A stretch of DNA of 64,000 nt from Pseudomonas pseudonitroreducens. GTDB lineage: Bacteria; Pseudomonadota; Gammaproteobacteria; Pseudomonadales; Pseudomonadaceae. Under the pieces are notes generated by a model that saw only the letters and a program-made list of their open reading frames with translations, was not told where the DNA came from and made no database searches. The DNA lies in assembly GCF_021603645.1 (NCBI RefSeq), contig NZ_BQHJ01000003.1, positions 1-64,000 of the forward strand, given 5' to 3'. Both the position numbers and the translations under genes were made by a program. Each line of letters opens with the position of its first letter. Position 1 is the first letter of the stretch. Positions 1-8,975 of this stretch are shown piece after piece.

Positions 1-71
1 TCAGTAGTGAAACGACGCATCGCCGATGGTAGTGTGGAGTTTCTCCATGTGAGAGTAGGTCATCGTCAAGC
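1..71 (+). rRNA. rrf: 5S ribosomal RNA, 3' part (5' end outside window)
   Basis: The first 71 bases match the 3' half of the Pseudomonas 5S rRNA as I remember it. They contain the conserved stretch around GATGGTAGTGTGG, the loop E/helix IV region GAGAGTAGG, and the terminal strand GTCATCGTCAAGC that pairs with the missing 5' end. The window therefore opens in the last gene of a ribosomal RNA operon read rightward. Only about 60% of the molecule is present. A typical intrinsic terminator follows within 15 bases, which supports the end point. Confidence 0.93.
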
Positions 72-83
72 TCCTATCCCAAG

Positions 84-121
84 ACCCCTGGTCAGCATCG
101 CTGGCCGGGGGTTTTGCTTTT
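84..121 (+). terminator. rrn operon intrinsic terminator
   Basis: A GC-rich hairpin (CCCCTGGTCAG, short loop, CTGGCCGGGG, one bulge and one G-T pair) runs straight into TTTTGCTTTT. It lies 13 bases after the 5S rRNA end and closes the rRNA operon before the lipid-transport genes. Confidence 0.85.
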
Positions 122-297
122 GCGCGGCAATAAAGTCCGGCGATTCTGAAGTGGCCGTATGCAGCCCAGGTGTACGAAAGGCATCGTGGAGAGCTGCGTC
201 CCAGGCAGCTTTCTCCATGAAGTTCGAGGCATTGTTCGGGCACCGGAGACGCGGTTGCGTCGTCTACAATAGCTTCAAATTTTCCCTGAGTTCCTAC

Positions 298-954
298 ATG
301 CCCGACATTGAAGGAGATGCCTTGCGGGATCTGCCTCTGGAAGAGCTGATGGCTTGCCACGAGTGCGATCTGCTGATGCGTCGCGAGCCCGTTCCTCTAG
401 GGCACCGTTCCGTATGCCCACGCTGTGGATACGAGCTGGAAATCCACCGTCCGCACATGGTCCGTCGCGCACTGGCATTGGTGCTGACGGCCTTGATCCT
501 GTACATCCCGGCCAACTTCCTGCCGATCATGCACATCACCATCCTGGGCCAGACCAGCATGGACACCGTCTGGAGCGGCGTCGTCGGTCTGTATCACTCG
601 AACATGGCCGGCGTCGCCGCCCTGGTGTTCCTGTGCAGCATGGTGATCCCCCTGGCGAAGCTGCTTTGCCAGTTGTTCGTGCTGTTATCCATCCGCTACA
701 AGGCGTTGCGTGAGCACGGCATGCTGCTGTTGCGCGGTTATCAGCACCTGCGTGAGTGGGGGATGCTCGAGGTTTATCTGATGGGCATTCTGGTTTCCAT
801 CGTCAAACTGATCGGCATGGCGGAGTTGCACGTCAGCATTGGCCTGGCCTGCTTCGTGGGCCTGCTGTTCACCCAGGTCTGGCTGGAGGTCACCATGTCC
901 CACCATCAGGTCTGGGGCGAGCTTTCGGGGGAGTTCGACGATGCGAGCCATTGA
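298..954 (+). CDS. PqiA/LetA-like membrane protein, first half-protein
   Basis: 218-aa inner-membrane protein of the paraquat-inducible protein A (PqiA) family, which works with MCE-domain proteins in phospholipid movement between the inner and outer membranes. The N-terminus carries two CxxC pairs (CHEC near residue 19 and CPRC near residue 39), a rubredoxin-like zinc-ribbon signature, followed by about four hydrophobic segments and the family stretch YIPANFLPIM. E. coli PqiA and LetA (YebS) carry two such modules in one chain of about 420 aa; here each module is a separate gene. The ATG at 298 has no clear ribosome binding site. An in-frame ATG at 217 would add 27 residues before the zinc ribbon and looks less likely. 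The gene overlaps the next one by 14 bases. Confidence 0.82.
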   Translation: MPDIEGDALRDLPLEELMACHECDLLMRREPVPLGHRSVCPRCGYELEIHRPHMVRRALALVLTALILYIPANFLPIMHITILGQTSMDTVWSGVVGLYHSNMAGVAALVFLCSMVIPLAKLLCQLFVLLSIRYKALREHGMLLLRGYQHLREWGMLEVYLMGILVSIVKLIGMAELHVSIGLACFVGLLFTQVWLEVTMSHHQVWGELSGEFDDASH

Positions 955-1561
955 TGCGGGAATCGTGGTTTGTGGCGAATGCCACCAACTCAATCGCCGC
1001 GAAGAGGACGATGAAACCCATTGTCGCCGCTGCGGCGCAGTAGTGCATGAGCGCCGGCCCAACAGCATCATTCGGACCTGGGCGCTGCTCATCACTGCAG
1101 CAATCCTCTACATTCCCGCGAACCTGCTGCCGATCATGACGGTCAACTTCCTCGGCAACGGCATGCCGGCGACGATCATGGAAGGGGTGGTCGAGTTGAT
1201 CAACGCGGACATGCTGCCCATCGCTGCCGTGGTGTTCATCGCCAGTATTCTGGTACCGACCTTCAAGCTCATCGGTATCGCCTTGCTGCTGTATTCGGTG
1301 CAGCGGCGACAGCCGCTTTCCGCCCTGCAACGCAACGTGATGTACCGCTTCATCGAGTGGATTGGCCGCTGGTCGATGCTCGACATCTTCGTCATCGCGA
1401 TCCTGGTGACGTTGGTAAATTTCGGCAACCTGGCCAGTATCGAGGCGAACCTCGGCGCGGCCGCCTTTGCCTGTGTGGTGGTGCTCACCATGCTGGCTGC
1501 AGTGACTTTCGATCCCCGGCTGATCTGGGATAACACGGACGCGGAAAACGACGATGAGTGA
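941..1561 (+). CDS. PqiA/LetA-like membrane protein, second half-protein
   Basis: 206-aa protein with the same layout as its upstream neighbour: two CxxC pairs (CGEC near residue 11, CRRC near residue 28), then about four membrane segments and the stretch YIPANLLPIM. The ATG at 941 is preceded by GGGGAG at good spacing and lies inside the end of the first pqiA-like gene, implying translational coupling. It overlaps the MCE gene by 8 bases (ATGAGTGA). The two proteins together probably form the equivalent of one fused LetA or PqiA, which recruits the periplasmic MCE tunnel. This reading is inferred from family knowledge; no substrate can be read from the sequence. Confidence 0.85.
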   Translation: MRAIDAGIVVCGECHQLNRREEDDETHCRRCGAVVHERRPNSIIRTWALLITAAILYIPANLLPIMTVNFLGNGMPATIMEGVVELINADMLPIAAVVFIASILVPTFKLIGIALLLYSVQRRQPLSALQRNVMYRFIEWIGRWSMLDIFVIAILVTLVNFGNLASIEANLGAAAFACVVVLTMLAAVTFDPRLIWDNTDAENDDE

Positions 1562-3854
1562 TCTCCCTACCCCCAAGATGCGCAAGACCACCAACTGGTC
1601 GGCAATCTGGATCCTGCCGCTGATCGCACTGGCGATCGGAGCCTGGCTGGCCTGGCGTGCCTACGACCAGGCGGGGATCATGATCAACATCCAGTTCGAG
1701 AGCGGTGAGGGTATCCAGGCCAACAAGACCGAGGTGATCTTCAAGGGCATCGGTGTCGGCAAGGTGGTCGACCTGCATGTCAACAAGCCGACCCTGGGCG
1801 TGACGGCGACCGTGGAGATGCGTAAGGAAGCAGCCGAGTACCTCAGCAAGGGCACGCGTTTCTGGCTGGTCAAACCGCGCGTTTCGATCGCCGGTGTCAC
1901 CGGGCTGGAAACGCTGGTGTCGGGTAACTACATCGCCATCGATCCGGTAAAGGGGGAGCAGGAAAAGGACTTCGTCGCACTGAAGGAACCGCCACCGCTT
2001 TCCGATAGCCTGCCAGGCCTGCACCTGACCCTGAAGGCCGACCGCCTGGGCTCCCTGGAGCAGGGCAGCCCGATCTATTACCGGCAGATCCAGGTCGGGC
2101 AGGTGAAGAGCTATCAGTTGGCGGCGGACCAGAAGACCATCGAGGTCAAGGTTCACATCGAGCCGGCCTACGCCAACCTGGTGCGCAAGCACACGCGTTT
2201 CTGGAATGCCAGCGGCATCACCCTGTCCGGTAGCCTGAGCGGCCTCAAGCTGCGTACCGAGTCGCTTGCGAGCATCGCTGCCGGCGGTATCGCCTTCGCC
2301 ACGCCGGAGAACTATCCGGACAGCCCGCCCACCGACCCGACCAAACCCTTCCGTCTGTATGAGGATTTCGATGCGGCCCAGGCCGGCCTCAGCGTCAAGG
2401 TGAAGGTCAGCGACGTCAGCGGCCTCACTCCCGGCAGCACTCCAGTGATGTACAACGGCGTGCAGGTCGGCACGGTGAAGAGCATCGATATGGACAAGGA
2501 CTTCAACGGCGCCACTGCCACCCTGTCCATGGACCCGCGTACCGAGGAGTTCCTCAACAGCAAGACCGAGTTCTGGATGGTCAAGCCGAGTATTTCGCTG
2601 GCCGGTATCACCGGACTGGAAGCGCTGGTGAAGGGCAACTACCTCAACGTGCGCTTTGCCAGTGGCGGCGACCCGACCCGCGATTTTGTCATCCGGCCCA
2701 AAGCGCCGCCGCTGAATCTCGACTCACCGGGTCTGCATCTGGTGCTGACCACCGATCAACTGGGTTCGCTGGAAGTGGGTACTCCGATCCTCTACCGCCA
2801 GATGAAGGTGGGCAGTGTGCAGAGCTACCAGCTCTCCCGTCGTGACCCATCGCGGCTGATCATCGGCGCTCATATCGAGCCGGAGTACGCCAAGCTGGTG
2901 AACACCTCGTCGCGGTTCTGGAATATCAGCGGCGTCACCATCAGCGGTGGTCTGGACGGCATCAAGCTGAAGAGCGAGTCGCTGCAGACGCTGATCGCTG
3001 GCGGTATCGCCTTCGATACGCCCGACCCGAAGGCACCGCCGGTGACCAAGGTGCGCCGATTCGCCCTGTTCGATAGTGAGGAAGATGCGCATCTCAAGGG
3101 CCAACTGATCGACCTGCGTGCCGACTCGGCCGATGGCCTCAAGGAAGGTACGGTGCTGCGTTACAAGGGCCTCGAGGTCGGCCGTGTCGAGCAGGTCGAA
3201 TTGAGCAAGGACCTGCAGACAGTGCAGCTGAAGGCACGCCTGACTCGTGCGGCGGATCGTATCGCCCGCCAGGGTACGCGCTTCTGGGTGGTGGGGCCGC
3301 AAGTCGGGCTGGCCGGTGTCAGCAACCTGGGCACTATTGTCAGTGGGCAGTACATCGAGGTTCTGCCAGCTGCCAAGGCGGGGCAGGCGCAATCGAGTTT
3401 CAACCTGCTCGACGGCGAACCCAATCGACTGCTGGACGCTGACGGCCTGCGCCTGACGCTGAGTGCTGCCCGGCGCGGCTCGCTGAAGGCTGGTGTCCCT
3501 GTGACCTACCGCGAAGTACAGGTCGGCAAGGTGACCTCCTTTGAACTGGGCGAGACCGGTGACCGCGTGCTGATCCACATCCTCATCGAGCCGCGCTATG
3601 CGCCGCTGGTGCATACCGGCAGCCGCTTCTGGAACACCAGTGGCTTTGGCGTGGATGCCGGCCTGTTCAAGGGGGTGAAGGTGCGCACCGAATCGATGGA
3701 GACGATCCTTGCTGGTGGAGTGGCCTTTGCGACGCCGAACAACACCGACATGGGGCCACCGGCCAAGCCGGGGCAGACGTTCGCTCTGTTCGACGAGGCC
3801 AACGACGAGTGGCTGGACTGGGCGCCGAAGATTCCGCTGGGCAAGGCGAACTGA
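1554..3854 (+). CDS. MCE-domain lipid transport tunnel protein (PqiB/LetB type, six MCE repeats)
   Basis: 766-aa periplasm-spanning protein anchored by one N-terminal membrane helix (about residues 15-35). I count six MCE domains by the recurring motif of a [GS]L-x-x-G-[ST]-x(2,3)-[YF] turn followed by VG-x-V, spaced about 110-120 residues. E. coli PqiB has three such domains (546 aa) and LetB/YebT seven (877 aa), so this protein sits between them in length. MCE domains stack as hexameric rings to form a tunnel that carries phospholipids between membranes. It is the last gene of a three-gene overlapping operon and is followed by a hairpin terminator. No lipoprotein of the PqiC (YmbA) type follows, which makes the locus more like letAB than pqiABC. 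Confidence 0.85.
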   Translation: MSDLPTPKMRKTTNWSAIWILPLIALAIGAWLAWRAYDQAGIMINIQFESGEGIQANKTEVIFKGIGVGKVVDLHVNKPTLGVTATVEMRKEAAEYLSKGTRFWLVKPRVSIAGVTGLETLVSGNYIAIDPVKGEQEKDFVALKEPPPLSDSLPGLHLTLKADRLGSLEQGSPIYYRQIQVGQVKSYQLAADQKTIEVKVHIEPAYANLVRKHTRFWNASGITLSGSLSGLKLRTESLASIAAGGIAFATPENYPDSPPTDPTKPFRLYEDFDAAQAGLSVKVKVSDVSGLTPGSTPVMYNGVQVGTVKSIDMDKDFNGATATLSMDPRTEEFLNSKTEFWMVKPSISLAGITGLEALVKGNYLNVRFASGGDPTRDFVIRPKAPPLNLDSPGLHLVLTTDQLGSLEVGTPILYRQMKVGSVQSYQLSRRDPSRLIIGAHIEPEYAKLVNTSSRFWNISGVTISGGLDGIKLKSESLQTLIAGGIAFDTPDPKAPPVTKVRRFALFDSEEDAHLKGQLIDLRADSADGLKEGTVLRYKGLEVGRVEQVELSKDLQTVQLKARLTRAADRIARQGTRFWVVGPQVGLAGVSNLGTIVSGQYIEVLPAAKAGQAQSSFNLLDGEPNRLLDADGLRLTLSAARRGSLKAGVPVTYREVQVGKVTSFELGETGDRVLIHILIEPRYAPLVHTGSRFWNTSGFGVDAGLFKGVKVRTESMETILAGGVAFATPNNTDMGPPAKPGQTFALFDEANDEWLDWAPKIPLGKAN

Positions 3855-3867
3855 GCTAAGCCGCACA

Positions 3868-3895
3868 GAAAAGGGTCGCAGCAGCGGCCCTTTTC
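3868..3895 (+). terminator. Intrinsic terminator after the MCE operon
   Basis: AAAAGGGTCGC and GCGGCCCTTTT form a hairpin with an AGCA loop, 14 bases after the MCE gene stop codon. The arm ends in T residues, so it should work for the rightward operon. Confidence 0.75.
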
Positions 3896-3932
3896 ATTCC
3901 CTGGGGTTGGCGGAAGCGCGAGCAGCGTTTGC

Positions 3933-4010
3933 AGGATGGCGTGGAGCGCAGCGATTCCCATCAGCATCGTCGTTCGGGGCGGCATGGCTATCGCAGGCCC
4001 CACCCATCCT
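3933..4010. repeat. Degraded palindromic intergenic repeat (AGGATGG ... CCATCCT type)
   Basis: AGGATGGCGTGGAGCG at the left and CCCCACCCATCCT at the right are the outer arms of the same large hairpin found intact at 14653-14728. The middle has diverged. It lies between the convergent MCE and mks operons. Confidence 0.6.
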
Positions 4011-4035
4011 GCGAAATGGGCTTCGGTGTCATGCG

Positions 4036-4063
4036 GTTCGCGAGCAAGCTCGCTTCTACAAGG
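4036..4063 (-). repeat. REP element
   Basis: GTTCGCGAGCAAGCTCGCTT followed by CTACAAGG is the reverse-strand form of the Pseudomonas REP core (GTAGGAGCGAGCTTGCTCGC), with one T replacing C. It sits in the convergent intergenic space before mksB. Confidence 0.85.
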
Positions 4064-4081
4064 GGGGCTCAGCTGGAAAGG

Positions 4082-4109
4082 AAAAAGCCCCGCATCGCGG
4101 GGCTTTTTC
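4082..4109 (-). terminator. Bidirectional terminator at the end of the mks operon
   Basis: AAAAAGCCCCGC, loop ATC, GCGGGGCTTTTT forms a perfect hairpin flanked by A and T runs. It ends 19 bases from the mksB stop codon and can stop mksFEB transcription (minus strand) as well as readthrough from the left. Confidence 0.85.
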
Positions 4110-4127
4110 GTTAACGCTGCGAGAGCA

Positions 4128-6962
4128 TCACGCCGGCTCGGCGCTGGCTTCCACGTCGTTGTGCGCAGCCTTTTCAGTGTCCCGGCGACGGATGTACTTC
4201 CAGTCTGCCTCGTCGATGTAGATGCCGTTGGGGCCGCTGCCGCCTTCCAGGTCGATGGCCACCTGCGCCGAGACCTGCGGCTTCACGCTCGCCAGGATCG
4301 GCACGAAGCCCAGCTGCAGGCTGGTCTCCAGCAGCGCCGACTGGTTGCGTTCGTCGATATCTGCCGCCTCGTCGAGGTAGTAGGGCAGACGCACGCGGCC
4401 GGCCTGCTCGCGGTCCATCAGGTGCAGCAACAGGTACATGTTGGTCAGCGCCTTGATGGTCATGGTGGTGCCGTTGGATGCCGCACCGTCGATGTCGGTG
4501 TGCATGATCGGCTGGCCGCCCATCTTGGTGATCTCGAACGCCAGCTCGAACAGGTCCTTCAGGCCCAGCTGGTTGTTGTTCGCTGCCACCAGGCGCGACA
4601 GGTAGTCCTTGGCTTCCTCGTTCTTCGCATCCTGCTCGGCGCTCTGGGTCAGGTCGAAGACGGAGAGGTTCTCGCCCTCTTCGTACTGGCCGGCGCTGTG
4701 GATGATCTGGTCGATGTGCTTGAGCGCGTCCTTGTTCGGCGCCAGCACGATGCGGAAGCTCTGCAGGTTCGACACCTGGCGTTTGTTGATCTCGCGGTTG
4801 AACAGCGCCAGCTGGTGTTCCAGGTTGTCGTAGTCGCTGCGGATGTTGCGCAGGGTCCGGGCGATGTCGGTGACGGCAGCACGGCGCGCCTTGGCCAGGG
4901 TCATGGCTTCGTCGGTGCGGTGCGCGTAGGCGTTGATCAGCAGTTGCAGGCGACGCTCGGGATCATCCTCGCTGTCGAACTTGGCCACGCCCTTGAGGCG
5001 GACCTGGGCGTACAGCGCTTCGATCTGGCCGTCCACGCGCTGCAGCGATTGCCAGGTGTCCTGGTAGTCGTTGAGCAACGGCAGCAGGTTATCCATGGAG
5101 TCGTCGACCGGGTCCATGAACGGGATGCCGAAGGGCAGGTTGGCCGGCAGCAACTGGCGGCGGCGCAGGGCGTCGTCGAGGGTGCGCTGCTTGGCTTCCA
5201 TGTCGGCGAGCTGGCGACCGATCAGCTGCAGCTTGGCGGAGAGCTGTTGGACGCGTTCGGTGAAGGCGTCGGCGGAGCGCTTGAGTTCGTCCTGGGTGGC
5301 TTCCAACTGGGCGAGCTGCTCCAGCTTGGCGGGCTCTTCGGCGTTCAATGTCTGGCTGCGGCGGAAGTCTTCCAGCGCCTTTTGCGCATCGAGCACGTCC
5401 TGGTACAGCTTGTCCGCCTGGGCCTTGCTGGCATTGCGGTCGGCGGCGACGGCCTGCTGGGTCTTGAGCTGCTTGAGCTCCTTCTCCAGGCGTTCCTTCT
5501 GGTCGCGCAGCGCGGCGCGGTCGGCCAGCGCCTGCAGAGCCGGCGGCTCGATGGTGGAGATGTCGATGGAGAGGCCGGGCACTTCGAAGCGCTCGCCCTT
5601 GAAGGCATCGAGGATCTTCTCGACGCTGCCGACCCACTGTCCGGCTTCGTCGAGGTCCACACCCTTTTCGCCCAGCGGCAGGCTGAACAGCGCGCCGTTG
5701 AACAGACGCATCAGGCGCTCGACGTCCTGTTGGGAGAATTCTTCGCGCAGGCGGGCGTAGCTGTTGTTGTCGGCATGTTCGAGCTGTTGGCGAACGCCCT
5801 TCAGACGTTTTTCCAGGTCGCGCATGCGTTCTTCCAGGTCTTCGCTGGAGAACTGCCGGGAGTGCGCCAGGGCGCCGGCCAGTTCGTCGTGGGCGTCCTT
5901 GGCGGCGAGCAGTTGCTGCTCCAGTACCTTGACGTCGTCGACCAGTGCGAAGCGATTCTTCAGCACGGCGAGTTCGCCCATCCAGCGCTGGATCTCGCTG
6001 ATCTCGCGCTCCAGGCGCATCAGCTCGGCGGTGCTGCCGCGCTGCTCGTTCTGCAGGCCGTCCTGCTCGCGCTTGTAGTGCTCGGCCTGGATGACCAGCT
6101 CTTCCTTGCGCGCCCCGGAGTAGTCTTCCCAGGTACCCAGCAGGTTATCCAGCAGCGGCGAGAGGCGGTGCATCTTGCCGCGCAGCAGTTCGCGCTGCTG
6201 CACGCCGTTGGCCAGGGCCTCGACCAGCGGGCCGGCGGCGACCAGGGCCTGGTAGTCACCCTCCATGCGACGTACGTCGCGGAAGGCTTCTTCGCAGGCG
6301 GCGATGTAGTCGACGCTGCCCGAACGCAGGCTGTGCTCGAAGGCATCGAGGAACAGCTGCTTGAGCTTGGCGGCGGTGATCTCGCGCATGTGCAGCAGGT
6401 TGATGAACAGCGAGCGGAAGGTCTTCAGGCTCTGTTCGCTGGTGCTGCGCAGCGGGATCAGGGTCAGGTCCAGCGGGATCGAGGTGTGGCCGCCAACCAG
6501 CAGGCGGCGCAGTTCGTCCGGCTTCAGCTCGTAGGACTTGATGCCTTCGCGCTCGAGGTTGGCGTACAGCTCGCGCAGGCGCAGGCAGGTGCCGTTCTTC
6601 TGGTAATGCTCCAGGTCCAGCTCGCCCTGGTAGGCGAAGAACTGGTGGCCGAAGCCGCCGCCCGGACCGCGGCCGCCGACGCCAATCACATGGCGGCCGT
6701 TGGGCAGGTCAAGTTCGATGAGGATGTAGCTGGTGTCGGTGGCGAAGTAGAACTTGCGCGAGGCTTCCAGGCTGTACTTGCCGAAGCTCATGTCGGACAT
6801 GCGCGCGAGGATCGGGAACTGCAGCGCGTTGATCGACGCCGACTTGCCGAGGTTGTTCGCGCCGTACACCGACAGCGGCTGCTCCAGCGGGAAGATGCCG
6901 AGGCTGTAGCCGGCGGTGTTGAGCAGGGCGAAGCGGCGGATGCCGTAGCGTTCCTGGGTCAT
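4128..6962 (-). CDS. mksB: MksB, SMC-like subunit of the MksBEF condensin
   Basis: 944-aa MukB-like ATPase of the Mks (MukBEF-related) bacterial condensin, which binds and loops chromosomal DNA; related systems also silence plasmids. The Walker A segment GANNLGKS lies at about residues 34-41 and the Walker B segment LPYYLDEAAD at about 860-868, with a Gly/Ser-rich ABC-signature-like stretch (GAASNGTT) about 50 residues earlier. The middle is rich in Glu, Gln, Leu and Lys, with long charged helices typical of a coiled coil. The chain is much shorter than E. coli MukB (about 1480 aa) but matches the Mks class. Its ATG overlaps the mksE stop by 4 bases. It is the last gene of the operon mksF-mksE-mksB. 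No nuclease subunit (MksG/JetD type) is encoded nearby. Confidence 0.9.
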   Translation of the reverse strand: MTQERYGIRRFALLNTAGYSLGIFPLEQPLSVYGANNLGKSASINALQFPILARMSDMSFGKYSLEASRKFYFATDTSYILIELDLPNGRHVIGVGGRGPGGGFGHQFFAYQGELDLEHYQKNGTCLRLRELYANLEREGIKSYELKPDELRRLLVGGHTSIPLDLTLIPLRSTSEQSLKTFRSLFINLLHMREITAAKLKQLFLDAFEHSLRSGSVDYIAACEEAFRDVRRMEGDYQALVAAGPLVEALANGVQQRELLRGKMHRLSPLLDNLLGTWEDYSGARKEELVIQAEHYKREQDGLQNEQRGSTAELMRLEREISEIQRWMGELAVLKNRFALVDDVKVLEQQLLAAKDAHDELAGALAHSRQFSSEDLEERMRDLEKRLKGVRQQLEHADNNSYARLREEFSQQDVERLMRLFNGALFSLPLGEKGVDLDEAGQWVGSVEKILDAFKGERFEVPGLSIDISTIEPPALQALADRAALRDQKERLEKELKQLKTQQAVAADRNASKAQADKLYQDVLDAQKALEDFRRSQTLNAEEPAKLEQLAQLEATQDELKRSADAFTERVQQLSAKLQLIGRQLADMEAKQRTLDDALRRRQLLPANLPFGIPFMDPVDDSMDNLLPLLNDYQDTWQSLQRVDGQIEALYAQVRLKGVAKFDSEDDPERRLQLLINAYAHRTDEAMTLAKARRAAVTDIARTLRNIRSDYDNLEHQLALFNREINKRQVSNLQSFRIVLAPNKDALKHIDQIIHSAGQYEEGENLSVFDLTQSAEQDAKNEEAKDYLSRLVAANNNQLGLKDLFELAFEITKMGGQPIMHTDIDGAASNGTTMTIKALTNMYLLLHLMDREQAGRVRLPYYLDEAADIDERNQSALLETSLQLGFVPILASVKPQVSAQVAIDLEGGSGPNGIYIDEADWKYIRRRDTEKAAHNDVEASAEPA

Positions 6963-7708
6963 GCCTGGGCCTCCTGTTCTTCGGCGATGGCGCGGGCGAG
7001 GGCGTCTTCTTCGCTCTCTTCTGCCGCGACGGCAGCGGGTTCGTCGATCACCACGATGGCGTCTTCGCTGTCTTCCAGCGGTTCGCTGGCGTAGGACTCG
7101 AGGATCACTACCGGCTCATCGTCTTCTTCCATCAGCGCGGGCGCGGTGAACTGCATTTCGCTGGCGTGCAGGTTGCTGGCCAGGTCGCGGTCCTGCTGGA
7201 CCGACAGGCAGACGTCGAGGAAGCGGTGGATCGGCGGCAGGAAGCGGTACACGCCATTGTCCTCGGCGGCGAAGCCGAGCTGGGTGAGGCGGCGCATGAC
7301 CTTCTCTTCCAGTTCTTCCTGGGTGGTCACTTCGGCCTGCAGGAACAGGTCGCGGTACTTCTCCAGCAGCGGCGGCAACTCGTCGCGGCCGATGCTGCCG
7401 CCGTCGAGCACGGCCAGCGGGTCGCGGCCCTGGTCAGCGAGGTGCTCGACCAGGATGAAGGTGAACAGTGCCAGGCGCTGGGCAGTCTTGTTCACCTGGG
7501 CGCCGGTCTGCTCGGGGACGAAGTAGTAGAAGCCGCGGGTATCGCAGACCAGTTCGTAGCCCAGGCTGCGGAACAGCGCGCGGTAGGCGTCCTGCTGGTT
7601 GGACAGCTGGCTGTACAGCTCCGGGTCGCGGCGGCTGATGTGGAAGCCCTTGAACAGCTCGCGGAAGATCGGCGCGAGCTGGGTCATTTCGGTGAGATTA
7701 ATCTGCAT
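6959..7708 (-). CDS. mksE: MksE, kleisin-associated condensin subunit
   Basis: 249-aa protein in the position and size range of MksE, the winged-helix (KITE-like) subunit that binds the kleisin MksF. The first 190 residues are the folded part. The C-terminal 60 residues are very acidic and probably disordered (runs of Glu/Asp and Ala, ending EEQEAQA). The gene overlaps mksF by 11 bases and mksB by 4 bases (ATGA), so the three subunits are translationally coupled. The name rests mainly on the operon context and on resemblance to the P. aeruginosa cluster PA4684-PA4686 as I recall it. Confidence 0.85.
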   Translation of the reverse strand: MQINLTEMTQLAPIFRELFKGFHISRRDPELYSQLSNQQDAYRALFRSLGYELVCDTRGFYYFVPEQTGAQVNKTAQRLALFTFILVEHLADQGRDPLAVLDGGSIGRDELPPLLEKYRDLFLQAEVTTQEELEEKVMRRLTQLGFAAEDNGVYRFLPPIHRFLDVCLSVQQDRDLASNLHASEMQFTAPALMEEDDEPVVILESYASEPLEDSEDAIVVIDEPAAVAAEESEEDALARAIAEEQEAQA

Positions 7709-8975
7709 GCGATTCGCTCTTGCTGTCCTTGCCAGCGGTCGGGCCGGCGATCAGGGCGAAGGAGCACAGGCTGACGCTGTGCTGGAGAGTGTCGTATTGG
7801 GCTCGCTCGAGGCGGTCGCGCTGGAAGCGGGCATCGCGTGACAGGCGCGAGAACCAGTAGAGCAGTTCGTCGGTGGCGCCTTCGGGCTCCTGCTCCAGCA
7901 GCCATTGCATGAGGTCCGGCAGGGGCAGGGCGGCCTGGCAGCGGTCGAGCATTTCCCGCGCGGTGCGTGGCGAGCGCTGCGGGCCGTCGCTCTTGCGATT
8001 GCCGCTGGCCTTGGGGAAATGCGCAGGCTTGGGCTGGAAATTGGCGAGGGCGAAGACGTAGCTCTCGACCTGCGATGCGGTGCCGAGGAAGTTGCTCTGC
8101 GGCCGGGTGAACATCGGCATGGCGGCCTGCGGCACGGCGTCGATGCCCTTGCGACGGATGACCGACAGCGCCAGGGCGGCGCCGCGGGTGATCGCGTTGT
8201 GCCGGCGCGCTTCCTCGCGCAGCGGCAGCAGCAGTTCGCGGGCGCGGCGCAGGGTGAGCTGGGCGGTGGTCTGCATTTCCAGGATGCGCGCGTGGGTGCG
8301 CAGCAACTGGTCGTCGTCGACCAATTGGCCGAGACGCGCCTGTTCGCTGAGCAGGCGCAGCAGCACCTGTTCCACGCGGTGCACACCCTGTTCGAAGGCG
8401 CCGTCGGCGGAAACCAGCTGGATCATCGGCTCGACGTATTCGTCCCAGGTCGCCAGGACTTCCGCGTAGCGCTGGCGCAGCGGAATCTGCCGGTCCTGGG
8501 TCTTCGCCCGATCGGCCACGGCGACCAGCGCCTGCTCGTCGTTGGCGAGTTTCTTCAGCACGTCGCGTACGCGCATGTCGAGCAGGCGCAGCTGTCGGGC
8601 CAGGTCGTTGCCGTCGCGGGCCTCGAAAGCTTCGCGGATGTAGCCGGCGAGGCGTTCCAGGTGGCGCAGGTAGGCTTCGATCTCCAGGCACAGGCCCAGG
8701 CGGTGTTCCTGGCGCAGGTAGGCGAGGAAGTCGTGGATCTGCGCGTTCAGCTCGAAGCGGTTGGGGCTCTTGGCCACCGGGACGAGGATATCCAGGCGCA
8801 CCCACTGGTCGAGCAGGGCGGTGATGTCCACCGGGGTGCTGTCGGGCAACTGGCTGGTGAGCTGGATGCGCAGCTCCACCAGGCTCAGGGTGCCGGCGTC
8901 GAAGCGCTCGCACAGCGGTTCGAGCAGCACCCAGTGTTCAGCGAGGGCGCGTAGTACGCGTCGTGGGTCGATCAT
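7698..8975 (-). CDS. mksF: MksF, kleisin subunit of the MksBEF condensin
   Basis: 425-aa kleisin-like protein that would bridge the two heads of MksB. It is rich in Leu, Arg and Glu with long predicted helices, as in MukF, and is the first gene of the overlapping mksFEB set. I chose the ATG at 8975 (protein starting MIDPRR), which matches my memory of Pseudomonas homologues. A TTG at 9002 would extend it by nine residues, and neither has a convincing ribosome binding site. The promoter must lie in the 200-base gap shared with the divergent gene starting at 9194. Confidence 0.82.
   Translation of the reverse strand: MIDPRRVLRALAEHWVLLEPLCERFDAGTLSLVELRIQLTSQLPDSTPVDITALLDQWVRLDILVPVAKSPNRFELNAQIHDFLAYLRQEHRLGLCLEIEAYLRHLERLAGYIREAFEARDGNDLARQLRLLDMRVRDVLKKLANDEQALVAVADRAKTQDRQIPLRQRYAEVLATWDEYVEPMIQLVSADGAFEQGVHRVEQVLLRLLSEQARLGQLVDDDQLLRTHARILEMQTTAQLTLRRARELLLPLREEARRHNAITRGAALALSVIRRKGIDAVPQAAMPMFTRPQSNFLGTASQVESYVFALANFQPKPAHFPKASGNRKSDGPQRSPRTAREMLDRCQAALPLPDLMQWLLEQEPEGATDELLYWFSRLSRDARFQRDRLERAQYDTLQHSVSLCSFALIAGPTAGKDSKSESHAD

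Noticed and set aside
3936-7094. 1052-aa open frame on the plus strand opposite mksB/mksE
   Set aside because: Antisense shadow of a high-GC gene: rich in Val, Gln, Leu, Gly and His with no domains, while the minus-strand frames carry Walker motifs and coupled starts.
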